A DNA stretch of 64,000 nt, taken from NCBI GenBank assembly GCA_043785105.1, contig JAYVXO010000218.1, positions 1 through 64,000 on the forward strand, read 5' to 3'. The first letter of the stretch is position 1. Each line of letters opens with the position of its first letter. This stretch comes from Fimbriiglobus sp043785105 (GTDB lineage: Bacteria; Planctomycetota; Planctomycetia; Gemmatales; Gemmataceae). Under the pieces are notes generated by a model. That model did no database searches. It was given only the letters and a program-made list of their open reading frames with translations, and had not been told where the DNA came from. Below, piece by piece: positions 46,591-55,268 of the stretch. Made by a program: the position numbers and the translations under genes.

Positions 46591-48029
46591 CCAATGCGGA
46601 GCGTGTCACGCGGCGGCAACTGTTTGGCCGCACGGCGTCCGGGTTGGGGATGGCGGCGCTGGCGTCGTTGTTGAAGTCGGACACGACTTCGGCGGCACCG
46701 GCGGGCGGTCAACCGGGGTTGCCGGGGTTGCCGCACTTTGCGCCGAAAGCCAAGAACGTGATCTACCTGTGGCAGGGCGGGGCGCCGTCGCACGTCGATT
46801 TGTTCGACCCGAAGCCGACGATGGAAAAGTTCAAACTGCAAGACTTGCCCGAAAGTATTCGTGGCGCGACCCGGCTTTCGACGATGACGAGCAGTTACAA
46901 AAAGTGGCCGGTGTTGCCCGCGATTAAGCCGTTCAAAAAGTACGGGCAATCGGGTCTCGAACTCAGCACCATGTTGCCGCACCTCGGCGAAGTCGCTGAT
47001 GACGTGTGTGTGGTCCGGTCGATGCACACGGAGGCGGTGAACCACGCGCCGGGCGTCACGTTCTTCCTGACGGGTTCGCAAGTGCCGGGCCGCCCGAGTA
47101 TGGGGGCGTGGTTGGCGTATGGGCTGGGGTGCGAGGCGAGCAACCTGCCAGCGTTCGTCGTGATGACCTCGTCCGACAAAGCCCGCAGTTGCGGGCAACT
47201 GTTCTTCGATTACTACTGGGGCAGCGGCTTCCTGCCGAGCAAGTATCAGGGCGTGCGGTTTCGCGCCAGCGGCGACCCGGTGCCGTACCTCAACAACCCG
47301 GACGGCGTCAGCCGCGACGCCCGCCGCAAGCTTCTCGATGGCATTCAGGAATTGAACCGCCAACACCTGGCGGACTACGGCGACCCGGAGACCGACACGC
47401 GGATTTCGCAGTACGAAATGGCGTTCCAAATGCAGGCGAGCGTGCCGGGACTGCTCGTCTTCACCGACGAGCCGAAGCACATTCTCGACCTGTACGGCCC
47501 GCAAGTTCACGAACCCGGCAGCTTCGCGCGGAACTGCTTGCTGGCCCGACGGCTGATCGAACGCGGCACCCGATTCGTGCAGTTGATGCACAGCGGGTGG
47601 GACCAACACGGCAACCTGTACACGCAACTCGAACAGCAGTGCAAGGACACGGACCAACCGTCCGCCGCACTCGTAAAAGACTTGAAACAACGCGGCCTGT
47701 TGAAGGACACGCTGATCGTGTGGGGCGGCGAATTCGGGCGCACGCCGTTCGGCCAAGGCCCCGCCGAGAAGCCCAACGGCCGCGACCACTTCGGCCGCGC
47801 CTTCAGCCTCTGGATGGCCGGCGGCGGCGTGAAGGGCGGCCACGTCGTCGGCGAAACCGACGACTTCGCGTGGAACATCACCAAAGACCCCGTCCACGTC
47901 CACGACCACCAAGCGACGTTGCTCCACCTACTCGGCATCGACCACGAAAAGCTCACGTTCCGCTACCAAGGCCGCCAGTTCCGCTTGTCCGACGTTCACG
48001 GCAAAGTCGTGAAAGGCGTGATGGCGTAG
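46572..48029 (+). CDS. DUF1501 Tat-exported protein
   Basis: A 485-residue protein with a twin-arginine signal (TRRQLFGRTASGLGMAALAS). DUF1501 members have an alkaline phosphatase/sulfatase-like fold. Family lines are VIYLWQGGAPSHVDLFDPKP, RSMHTEAVNHAPG, GGEFGRTPFGQ and GRDHFGRAFSLWMAGGGVKGG. The function is unproven, but these proteins usually follow PSD1 genes. Here a PSD1 remnant is at 43899-44122 with the cassette between. The start is at MDPILRT, after a GGAG site and at the beginning of the Tat signal. Confidence 0.92.
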   Translation: MDPILRTNAERVTRRQLFGRTASGLGMAALASLLKSDTTSAAPAGGQPGLPGLPHFAPKAKNVIYLWQGGAPSHVDLFDPKPTMEKFKLQDLPESIRGATRLSTMTSSYKKWPVLPAIKPFKKYGQSGLELSTMLPHLGEVADDVCVVRSMHTEAVNHAPGVTFFLTGSQVPGRPSMGAWLAYGLGCEASNLPAFVVMTSSDKARSCGQLFFDYYWGSGFLPSKYQGVRFRASGDPVPYLNNPDGVSRDARRKLLDGIQELNRQHLADYGDPETDTRISQYEMAFQMQASVPGLLVFTDEPKHILDLYGPQVHEPGSFARNCLLARRLIERGTRFVQLMHSGWDQHGNLYTQLEQQCKDTDQPSAALVKDLKQRGLLKDTLIVWGGEFGRTPFGQGPAEKPNGRDHFGRAFSLWMAGGGVKGGHVVGETDDFAWNITKDPVHVHDHQATLLHLLGIDHEKLTFRYQGRQFRLSDVHGKVVKGVMA

Positions 48030-48050
48030 ATTTTTGAAGAGCAACGAATA

Positions 48051-48076
48051 AAGCCCCGGCAAACATGCCGAGGCTT
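48051..48076 (+). terminator. Hairpin between DUF1501 and RRM genes
   Basis: AAGCC-C-CGGCA and TGCCG-A-GGCTT arms with an AACA loop lie between two convergent genes. The flanking T tracts are weak, so termination efficiency is uncertain. Confidence 0.55.
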
Positions 48077-48103
48077 CGTGTGTTTCGTTAGGGTCGGGGG
48101 GAA

Positions 48104-48406
48104 TTAACGGCGGTTGCCGTAACCGCCACCGCCGCCACCGCCGCCGCCGCTGCGAGGACGATCTTCGCGGGGCTTGGCTTCGTTGACCGTGAGGTTACGG
48201 CCTTGGAATTCCGACTCGTTTGTGGCTTGGATGGCGGCGTCGCCGCCGTCGCTCATTTCCACGAATGCGAAGCCGCGGGAGCGGCCCGTTTCGCGGTCCG
48301 TGACGATTTGAGCGCTGGTGACAGGCCCGTATTGTCCGAACAGATTGGTCAGGTCGTCCGCCGTGGTACCGAACGCCAGATTGCCGACATACAACTTCTT
48401 GATCAA
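48104..48406 (-). CDS. Glycine-rich RRM RNA-binding protein
   Basis: A 100-residue single-RRM protein. RNP2 is KLYVGNLAF (near residue 4) and RNP1 is RSRGFAFVEM (near 43); the protein ends in GGGGGGGGGYGNRR. It resembles the cold-inducible Rbp proteins of cyanobacteria and the related ones in many environmental bacteria. The start is a TTG at 48406 preceded by AAGGTG; the frame's upstream Met is 17 codons earlier and not RRM-like. It probably binds and remodels mRNA. Confidence 0.9.
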   Translation of the reverse strand: MIKKLYVGNLAFGTTADDLTNLFGQYGPVTSAQIVTDRETGRSRGFAFVEMSDGGDAAIQATNESEFQGRNLTVNEAKPREDRPRSGGGGGGGGGYGNRR

Positions 48407-48735
48407 GAAACACCTTGAGCGACTGAAGGACAGCCGCAAATGAGAAACCGACCGCACCGTTCGACAGAGGGTCGAACCAGTGCGAATGTGCGAAAAAGTC
48501 GGGGGTATACTACCCTCGGCCTAACAGCGACACCGGCGGAACGATCTGGAGTACGTCGTCGGAGGTGAACTCGGAAGAGCGATACCAAGACAGGCCAACC
48601 AGTAGGAGCGATCCAATCCGCACAACACCCTACTATAGCGGTGCGGGGAACGGAATCCAGCCCAATTCCGAATGTTTTTGTGAATTAGTCCAATGGAAGC
48701 GGTGCGAGTCGGTATCTGACTCGCACCAAGGGTAG
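48407..48735. promoter_or_regulatory. Leader/promoter of the RRM gene
   Basis: This 330-bp stretch has no credible gene. On the minus strand it is the upstream region of the RRM gene, whose relatives often have long, cold-responsive 5' untranslated regions. It includes a CGGTGCGGG-rich stretch, but no known riboswitch was recognised. Confidence 0.35.
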
Positions 48736-49221
48736 TTACTGCATCGCGTCCCAGAACGTTTTCATCGCTGCCGAGGCCATCGAGAACAGGGCCGTTTCTG
48801 CGACGGCTTTACTGGTCTCTTTGGCCAACTCTTTCTCGCAGGAGACGGCGGTTGGCACCCACCGTTCGGCACGTCGGACCAGAACAACGCCGCCGTAGAG
48901 CAGCCCTGCCGGGATGTGGCTTTGTAGAAGCTCGACGAAGACGCCCCGCCCGTGTTCGCAGGCCACGGCGTTGCCCGCTAGTACGAGGAAGACGATCCCC
49001 AGTGCTGTGCGCATTAGCCAGATTTTCTTGGGCTTGGTTTCGACTTGTCGGTCAACCAAACGGGTTGGCAGGTCGAACGTCTGCTGCGGAACAGGCTCAG
49101 CGATTGTCAACATGATGTCGTAATCTTGACCCAACTCCAAGTCGATGACTGACGCTGGCGTAAAATAACCATCGGCCTTCAACCATGTACCAATTGTGTC
49201 GAGCGATGCTGTGCGAACCAT
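48736..49221 (-). CDS. Hypothetical protein with one to two membrane segments
   Basis: A 161-residue protein starting MVRTASLDTIGTWLKADGY with GGGGGAACC upstream. The first 70 residues look soluble (ASVIDLELGQDYDIMLTIAEP). A hydrophobic helix lies about residues 75-92 (ALGIVFLVLAGNAVAC), and a second weak segment follows (LLYGGVVLV). The end is helical. No family is recognised. It is upstream of an intergenic hairpin repeat and downstream of the Roco gene on the same strand, but 180 bp apart, so not evidently part of the same operon. Confidence 0.65.
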   Translation of the reverse strand: MVRTASLDTIGTWLKADGYFTPASVIDLELGQDYDIMLTIAEPVPQQTFDLPTRLVDRQVETKPKKIWLMRTALGIVFLVLAGNAVACEHGRGVFVELLQSHIPAGLLYGGVVLVRRAERWVPTAVSCEKELAKETSKAVAETALFSMASAAMKTFWDAMQ

Positions 49222-49299
49222 GTCGGTTCCCCCGGTGAAAATGGGTCGCGGAAGTGCGACCGGGGGAAGCTTTCGCGTGGACAATTCACGGACACAACA

Positions 49300-49382
49300 T
49301 GCACGGCACGGACAACGCGGACAACGCGGACAGCACGAAAAAGCCTACAAATACGGACGAATTGTCCGCGACTGTCCGTGCG
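49300..49382. repeat. Intergenic inverted repeat (ACGGACAACGCGGACA type)
   Basis: A tandem ACGGACAACGCGGACAACGCGGACA-type stretch (written here as three 8-10-bp units) faces GTCCGCGACTGTCCGTG. It forms an imperfect hairpin between the Roco gene end and the membrane-protein start. Confidence 0.65.
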
Positions 49383-49409
49383 GACTGATTCGACATGTGG
49401 TCGGACGGG

Positions 49410-52037
49410 TTACGTGTTAGTTGATGGGATGATGTATTGTGCTGGAATTGAACTAACCGCGAACTTCAAACTGTTGTTTTCAACCCCATCACCTTTCTTT
49501 TTCGCTTTCCAGATGACTCCCGCATTCAGCTTCCCAAAGACCAAACCATCTGCGCATGTGTATCGGACACCACGACCTTCCTTCGCTTTTGATTCCGTTG
49601 TGCAATCCTTGCAGTTCTGAAAGAACTTTCGTAATGCATCCGTTTTGGCCCTCGTGTTTATTTCCGCGTTCACATCCAACCAAACCTTTACAGCCTGTAC
49701 TTGTGCCAACAATGTTTCGCGTTCACCCGACTCGGGTTGTCCGGGTCGTTTCACAACCGTCGGCTCCCGATTCAAGATGCTGTTAACGAAGTGATCTCGA
49801 ACTCTGTCGAACGCCCTGTTCATCCAATCCGTCCCGCCCTTGGGATCGAGCGACACCACCAACCGATCGTAGTCGGCATCGAACTCGACGGAGACGGTTT
49901 TGCCTTCGTCTTGAATCAGCACTTGCGAACAGGTGTATTGGAAGTCATTGGCGCTGCCGATCGCTACCTTGTTGCTCTTCAGCATGTCCACGGTGTAGCG
50001 GTGGAACGCGGCCTCGGGGAGAAAATCCCAGGTCAATTCTCCTCGTAGCCAATCTTTAGTATCGGGTTGCAATGAGCGATGGGGCTTGCGGCGGGGGAAT
50101 AGATAGGTGCCGTCGTCTTGGCGAAAGGATAGACCCGCGTAGCTCAAGAAATCGCGGAGGTAATCGGCGGCGGGGCCGTCGCCCATGCCGCAACACTCGT
50201 GGAGATCGTCTTCGGTCAGCGTCAGTTCGCCGGGTTTCACGAGTTCGTTGAATTGGTACGCCGCATTCTTGAGCCATCGGGGACTGACGATGTATTGACT
50301 CAGCAGAGCGGGAACCTCTTTCTTCTGAAAGTGCTGTCGTCCAACTGGTCCGCCGGCATCGAACGAGGAATTACGTTGTTGCTTGATCTCTAGTTTGGTT
50401 TGCCCAAAGTAGAAGGCGAACCCGTCGTTGTGCAACATCCGCAGTTTCGTCTCGTCGCGTTCGTCCACGCCCACATTCTGGCAATGCGTGTAGTAATCCT
50501 CTTTAGAAATGATCATTTCTGTTCGGAACACTTCCTCCAACTTGTTGCGGACTTTGATGTAATCGCCGGAGACACGTTGTTGCTCGATTTTCTCGCGGAA
50601 GCTGCCGATGGCGAACGTGATGGCGGTTTGAAGGGGTTCAATTGATTTGGGATCATTGCTGGTTGCACACAATTGATCGACAATTTCGTTGATCTGGACA
50701 ACATGGGCACAACTCAATTTGTTGATCGCGTCTGCATCGACGATGGAACACTTTGGTTCAGCGAGGAGTTTTTCGTCAACAGGTCGCGGATCCGGTTTGA
50801 TGTCGCACTGGGTAATGGCGATCACAATCGGCACCGTTGGGCCGGCGAAATGCTTCAGCATCTTCAACCAGTAGATTAATGCGTTTCCATACTCCTCATA
50901 TTCCCGCCGGTCACGATTGGGTGTGCGGTTTTGGTCCAGCACCAACACGTAGACGGTGCGGCCATCGTCGGTCAAGAAAATCTCGTGGATGCCGTGCAGC
51001 ACCAACTGACCGCCAAAGTCCCACACTCGGGGCTGGATCTCACGAGAAACAGTCTCGATGAGATTGTTCGGCTTCCACAGGATTCGATCCGGTGGAATCA
51101 GTGCAAAATTCTGAGTTCGTTCACGTGGGTCAACACCAAGTTTCTTGACTCGGTTCAGAAAGCAGCGTTCGTACAGCCAACTTTTGCCCACATTTCCCAT
51201 GCCGACGAAGCACACTCTTGCTTCGTAGACGGCCTGTCCACGCCACGCCGCGAAAATTTCCTTGGGACTACCGCTCAATAATACGCCGGGATGGATTATC
51301 GCGGCGGCGGGCGTGTAGTCAATAAACAATTCCTGCAAATGAGGGAGTTTGCCGGCTTCATGCAAAACAGTCAATTTCTCAAGCTGTTCAAAGTCCACGA
51401 TGGGGCAGTCAATGAGACCGAGTGATTGCAGTTCCGTTAGTCGATCTAACGACGGCAATTCTGTAAGGCCAGTGCAGGTCGAGATACAGAGTGATTTCAG
51501 TTTTGTGAGATTATCTAGCGACGGCACTTCCGTAAGGCCGGCGCAGTACATGATGTTGAGTGTTTGCAGTTCAGTGAGGCGATCTAGCGACGGCATTTGC
51601 GTAAGGCCAAAGCATTGATTGATATTTAGTGTTTGCAGTCGCGTGAGGCTGTCTAACGACGGCACTTCTGTGAGGTGGGTGCAGCCTGTGAGATCGAGTG
51701 ATTGCAGGTGCGTGAGGTTAGCTAACGACGGCACTTCCGTGAGGTCGGTGCATTCGCTGAGATCGAGTGTTTGCAGTTGCGTGAGTCTAGCAACGATTTC
51801 GGCTGATTTGAGTTGTGAATGTGGCCGTTTGGTGTCGTACCCAAAATACTTTGTGATTGCGTTGTAGCGGTTCCATCCCAGCACCAGAATCTTTAACTGC
51901 TCCGCCAGAATCTTCAACTCGTCCGGCAGCGTCTCCAAACCCAGGTCGCCCAGGTCGAGCCAGTCTTGCCCGCTGGCTTTGGCGGCGCGGATTCGCTCCA
52001 CGGCGATTTCGTGTGGGGTTTTCTGGGTGTTCGACAT
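49410..52037 (-). CDS. Roco-type LRR-Roc-COR GTPase
   Basis: An 875-residue protein with leucine-rich repeats, a Ras-like Roc domain and COR. Residues about 83-230 contain six near-identical 23-residue LRR units (LTQLQTLDLSECTDLTEVPS and variants). Roc: P-loop GMGNVGKS near residue 279, switch II DFGGQ near 341 and base-recognition TQCD near 410. The COR-like region runs to about 700; the final 170 residues are unassigned. Roco proteins hydrolyse GTP as dimers and are scattered in bacteria, where their pathways are poorly known. It seems monocistronic. The start MSNTQKTPHE has a modest site. Confidence 0.92.
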   Translation of the reverse strand: MSNTQKTPHEIAVERIRAAKASGQDWLDLGDLGLETLPDELKILAEQLKILVLGWNRYNAITKYFGYDTKRPHSQLKSAEIVARLTQLQTLDLSECTDLTEVPSLANLTHLQSLDLTGCTHLTEVPSLDSLTRLQTLNINQCFGLTQMPSLDRLTELQTLNIMYCAGLTEVPSLDNLTKLKSLCISTCTGLTELPSLDRLTELQSLGLIDCPIVDFEQLEKLTVLHEAGKLPHLQELFIDYTPAAAIIHPGVLLSGSPKEIFAAWRGQAVYEARVCFVGMGNVGKSWLYERCFLNRVKKLGVDPRERTQNFALIPPDRILWKPNNLIETVSREIQPRVWDFGGQLVLHGIHEIFLTDDGRTVYVLVLDQNRTPNRDRREYEEYGNALIYWLKMLKHFAGPTVPIVIAITQCDIKPDPRPVDEKLLAEPKCSIVDADAINKLSCAHVVQINEIVDQLCATSNDPKSIEPLQTAITFAIGSFREKIEQQRVSGDYIKVRNKLEEVFRTEMIISKEDYYTHCQNVGVDERDETKLRMLHNDGFAFYFGQTKLEIKQQRNSSFDAGGPVGRQHFQKKEVPALLSQYIVSPRWLKNAAYQFNELVKPGELTLTEDDLHECCGMGDGPAADYLRDFLSYAGLSFRQDDGTYLFPRRKPHRSLQPDTKDWLRGELTWDFLPEAAFHRYTVDMLKSNKVAIGSANDFQYTCSQVLIQDEGKTVSVEFDADYDRLVVSLDPKGGTDWMNRAFDRVRDHFVNSILNREPTVVKRPGQPESGERETLLAQVQAVKVWLDVNAEINTRAKTDALRKFFQNCKDCTTESKAKEGRGVRYTCADGLVFGKLNAGVIWKAKKKGDGVENNSLKFAVSSIPAQYIIPSTNT

Positions 52038-52214
52038 TCGTGTGGCCCGAAGCTGGGATGATCGCGGCCTGATTCTACCAAGCTTTCACCGTGGGGCAAA
52101 GCGTGCCAACCGATTGTTGGTGAAACCGTCACCATTTCCTGAAATCAGTTGCGGAATCGCACTCGATCGGCGATAGTGAGAGTCTCTGCCAACTGTGCTT
52201 TCAGGGCGATTCGC

Positions 52215-53651
52215 ATGTCACACTTTCTTTCGCATCCCAAACTGACTCGACGGACTGCGCTTCAGGCGGGGGCGGTGGGGTTGTTGAACTTGGGGCTGGG
52301 TGAGTTGACGCACCTGCGGGCGGCGGGGCGGGCGGCGCACTCGGCGAAGTCGGTGATTTACATTTTCCTGTCCGGCGGGTTGGCGCAGCACGAAAGTTTT
52401 GACCCGAAGCCGAACGCGCCGGACGCGATTCGCGGGGAGTTCGGCAGCATCGCCACCCGTACCCCTGGCGTGCGGATTTGCGAACACTTGCCGATGTTGG
52501 CGGCGCGGTCCGACCAGTGGTCGATGGTCCGGTCGCTGACGCACTCGTCGAACGACCACGGGACCAGTCACCACATCATGTTGACCGGGCGGACGGATTT
52601 ACCTCCGGGGTTCATCCGCGACAAAGCGCAGCCGATTGACCACCCCAGCATGGCGGCGATTGCGGCGGCGATCACCAGTCCGCGCAACAACCTGCCGACC
52701 GCGATCGTGCTGCCGGAACGGATCGTTCACAACTCCGGCAAGGTGATGCCGGGGCAGTTCGCCGGGGTGATGGGGCGGCACCGCGACCCGTGGTTCCTGG
52801 AAGCGTCCTTGTTCGAGCCGAAAGCTTACGGGGCGTATCCGGAGTTTGAGTTCGACCACCAAGAACGAGCGTTCACGCCGAAGCGGCAGGACTTCGTGAT
52901 TCCCGATTTGAACCTGCCGCACGGCGTCGATCCGACGCGGTTCGGCGGGCGTCTTGATGTGCTGAAGGCGATCGACGCGCAACGCAGTCTCCTGGATGCG
53001 ACCGCCAGTGCGGGGGCGCTCAACCATGCTCGCCAAGATGCCGTGTCACTGTTAACCGATGCCCGAGTTCGCCGGGCGTTCGATTTCAAGCACGCCAATC
53101 CCCGCGATCTGGATCGTTACGGTCGCAATGCGTTCGGCTGGTCGTTGTTCATGGCGGCACAACTAGTAGAAGCGGGCGTGAACCTCGTGCAAGTCAACCT
53201 GGGGAACAACGAAACCTGGGACACGCACGGCAATGCCTTCCCGCACCTCAAGGACAAACTGCTACCCCCCACCGACCGTGGCGTGTCCGCCCTTTTGGAC
53301 GACTTGGCCGAACGCGGGCTGCTCGATTCGACGCTCATCGTGATGGCGGGCGAGTTCGGTCGCACGCCGAAAATCAGCACGCTCGTCGGGGATTACAAAG
53401 GCCCCGGCCGCGACCACTGGGGCGCCGTGCAAAGTGTGTTCCTGGCCGGCGGCGGCGTGACCGGCGGGCGGGTACTGGGGTCGTCCGACAAGAACGGCGG
53501 TTACCCCGCCACCGACCCGCAAACCCCCGAGAACTTCGCCGCGACAATTTACACCGCCCTCGGCATCCCCAAATCCGCCAGTTGGCAAGACACCGAGTCC
53601 CGCCCCCACAACATCTACCACGCCGACCCGATGCCGGTGATGAACGGGTAG
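52215..53651 (+). CDS. Second DUF1501 Tat-exported protein
   Basis: A 478-residue DUF1501 protein. The Tat signal is LTRRTALQAGAVGLLNLGLG. Matching family lines are VIYIFLSGGLAQHESFDPKP, GEFGRTPKI and GRDHWGAVQSVFLAGGGVTGG. A Ser-Asn-Asp-His-Gly motif (SSNDHGTSHH) replaces the HTEAVNH line of the other copy, so the two belong to different subfamilies. The start (MSHFLSH) is 22 codons into the open frame. No PSD1 gene is adjacent. A short membrane-protein gene follows. Confidence 0.9.
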   Translation: MSHFLSHPKLTRRTALQAGAVGLLNLGLGELTHLRAAGRAAHSAKSVIYIFLSGGLAQHESFDPKPNAPDAIRGEFGSIATRTPGVRICEHLPMLAARSDQWSMVRSLTHSSNDHGTSHHIMLTGRTDLPPGFIRDKAQPIDHPSMAAIAAAITSPRNNLPTAIVLPERIVHNSGKVMPGQFAGVMGRHRDPWFLEASLFEPKAYGAYPEFEFDHQERAFTPKRQDFVIPDLNLPHGVDPTRFGGRLDVLKAIDAQRSLLDATASAGALNHARQDAVSLLTDARVRRAFDFKHANPRDLDRYGRNAFGWSLFMAAQLVEAGVNLVQVNLGNNETWDTHGNAFPHLKDKLLPPTDRGVSALLDDLAERGLLDSTLIVMAGEFGRTPKISTLVGDYKGPGRDHWGAVQSVFLAGGGVTGGRVLGSSDKNGGYPATDPQTPENFAATIYTALGIPKSASWQDTESRPHNIYHADPMPVMNG

Positions 53652-53669
53652 GCGATGGAGGTCGCACCA

Positions 53670-53975
53670 ATGCCTGAAACGCACCAAGCCTATCGGAAGC
53701 GTTTCGCCATCACTTGGGCAATCGCGGCATTGCTGTTTTGCTCGTTTTTACCGATATGGCAGGTCGAATATTACGGTAGACGCTGTGGGTTGTCTGTTGG
53801 CACTACTTTCTGGCACATGCTTGCGATGGGATGGCGTGCCGACCCGCCAGACGGTCAGTGGCCAGTGATTCGTTGCGATCCAATCGAGGGAGCCATCTTT
53901 ACAATCGTGATCGTCGCAATCACCTACTTTGTGGGGCGTTGGTACGCCAAAGGCAGCCATCCCAACTTCAGGTGA
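53670..53975 (+). CDS. Small two-helix membrane protein
   Basis: A 101-residue protein with a hydrophobic segment near the N-terminus (ITWAIAALLFCSFLPIW) and one near the C-terminus (AIFTIVIVAITYFVGRW). Between them is a short extracytoplasmic loop with two Cys. GGAGG about 8 nt upstream supports MPETHQAYRK. The role is unknown. It is followed 55 bp on by another membrane protein gene, probably in the same transcript. Confidence 0.65.
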   Translation: MPETHQAYRKRFAITWAIAALLFCSFLPIWQVEYYGRRCGLSVGTTFWHMLAMGWRADPPDGQWPVIRCDPIEGAIFTIVIVAITYFVGRWYAKGSHPNFR

Positions 53976-54030
53976 CTGATGCCCGTAATGGGCTAAGCCC
54001 GATCGGTCATCACTGTGAGAAAGGCATAGC

Positions 54031-54462
54031 ATGAAGCCAGCGGAACTTCATCTCAAGCGGTGCTTCGCACTTCTCGGTGGTCTCTGGGCCATTTGCTGGG
54101 CAATGATCTACATACAGTGCGAGACTGATCGCACACGGGTTTCAATCGATCACAGTGTACCGCGTGCCTTTGTTGGCATGATCGGAGGCTACTTCGTCGG
54201 GTGGTTTTTGAAGTGGGTGTGTCGAGTATGGCCAGCGTTGTCACGTGTCCTATCACTGTTTTTGCCCGCGGTGATGGCGGGCAGCATCGCAGCCCCATTC
54301 GGATGGCTGGCCCGCGATCATCATCAAGACTGGTCTGGTGCGGAGGCGATCATCCGCGCGGCGGCGTGGGGGTTCGGCGTGGTGGTCGTTTTAAGTGTGG
54401 CCGCGCGAGCTTTTCGTGGTTATAGGCTCGGGGTAGCATGTGTAGACAGGAGGAACCCATGA
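54031..54462 (+). CDS. Small four-helix membrane protein
   Basis: A 143-residue protein with about four hydrophobic segments (LLGGLWAICWAMIYI; FVGMIGGYFVGWFL; LSLFLPAVMAGSIAAPF; AWGFGVVVVLSVAARAF). No family is recognised. Its last codon overlaps the start of the DUF29 gene by 4 bp (ATGA-type), indicating translational coupling. Confidence 0.65.
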   Translation: MKPAELHLKRCFALLGGLWAICWAMIYIQCETDRTRVSIDHSVPRAFVGMIGGYFVGWFLKWVCRVWPALSRVLSLFLPAVMAGSIAAPFGWLARDHHQDWSGAEAIIRAAAWGFGVVVVLSVAARAFRGYRLGVACVDRRNP

Positions 54463-54920
54463 TCCGCACCAAAATCACACTGGCTGATCTCTACGTTGAG
54501 GACGAAACCGCGTGGCTAGAGGCGATGGCCGATCTGCTCACGACCGGGGACTACGCGGAACTCGATTTCGTAAATCTGAAGGAGTTTCTCACCGACATGG
54601 CCAAACGGGATCGCCGCGAAGTCGAGAGCCGACTGGTAGTTTTCGTGACGCACGTCTTGAAATGGGTTCATCAGTCGGAGTTCCGATCACGAAGTTGGAA
54701 GAGCACGATCGTGGAGCAACGGCACGAACTCGTTCGCTTGGTGGGTCGCGGCGTTCTCCGGAATCATGCCGAGTTTATGTTGCCGGAACTTTATCGTGAA
54801 GCCGTTGAGCGGGCGTCGATCGAAACGGGTCTCTCGGCTGCAAGTTTCCCCGGTGACTGTCAGTATTCGGTTGACGAACTGCTGGCGTTCGACCCGAATG
54901 GTGACCCTGCTGCTTCATAA
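54459..54920 (+). CDS. DUF29 domain protein
   Basis: A 153-residue helical protein of the DUF29 type. The family line is ETAWLEAMADLLTTGDYAELD, VESRLVVFVTHVLKWVHQ and RSRSWKSTIVEQRHEL, and the end is FPGDCQYSVDELLAFDP. The family is frequent in cyanobacteria and planctomycetes and its function is unknown. GGAGG before the ATG and the overlap with the upstream gene fix the start. Confidence 0.85.
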   Translation: MIRTKITLADLYVEDETAWLEAMADLLTTGDYAELDFVNLKEFLTDMAKRDRREVESRLVVFVTHVLKWVHQSEFRSRSWKSTIVEQRHELVRLVGRGVLRNHAEFMLPELYREAVERASIETGLSAASFPGDCQYSVDELLAFDPNGDPAAS

Positions 54921-55008
54921 TGAGCACCCCCGCCCGTTTTATTCTCGGCTAGATCATCTGTAAAATAGAACTGAAGACGTGTTCCAGAAATTCACAAATG
55001 GTGCCTGT

Positions 55009-55239
55009 ATGACTGCTGAGAACTTTGAAGTTCTACTCGAAACACTGCTTTTCAAGCGGCCTTTCAGTGTGTTCACGGTCGAATTGAATAGTGGGCAGTT
55101 AGTCGAGGTCGATCATCCGTTGGCAATGAGCGTTCGGTACGGCGTTGCGTCTTTCCTTTCACCGGGCGGAGTTCCTGTTTGGTTCGATCACGACAGCGTG
55201 TTAAAAATCATCGCTGCTCCGGCTGGGGCGGAGGCGTAG
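55009..55239 (+). CDS. Small planctomycete-type protein of unknown function
   Basis: A 76-residue protein starting MTAENFEVLLETLLFKRPFSVFTVELNSGQ in outline, beta-rich, with the line VEVDHPLAMSVRYGVASFLSPGGVPVWFD. Small proteins with this pattern are found in planctomycetes, with no known role. The start is ten codons inside the open frame. It ends 30 bp before the convergent minus-strand gene. Confidence 0.7.
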   Translation: MTAENFEVLLETLLFKRPFSVFTVELNSGQLVEVDHPLAMSVRYGVASFLSPGGVPVWFDHDSVLKIIAAPAGAEA

Positions 55240-55268
55240 CCGCAAATCCAGGTGATCACCGAGATTGT

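Noticed and set aside
46302..47927. A 541-codon minus-strand open frame opposite the DUF1501 gene
   Set aside because: The plus-strand frame has the Tat signal and all family motifs; the antisense frame has no recognisable feature. The 47006-48037 frame in another phase is rejected for the same reason.
51400..51800. 69-bp periodic sequence, considered as a CRISPR or tandem satellite
   Set aside because: The period equals a 23-residue LRR unit of the Roco protein and the reading frame is kept throughout; no unique spacers are present.
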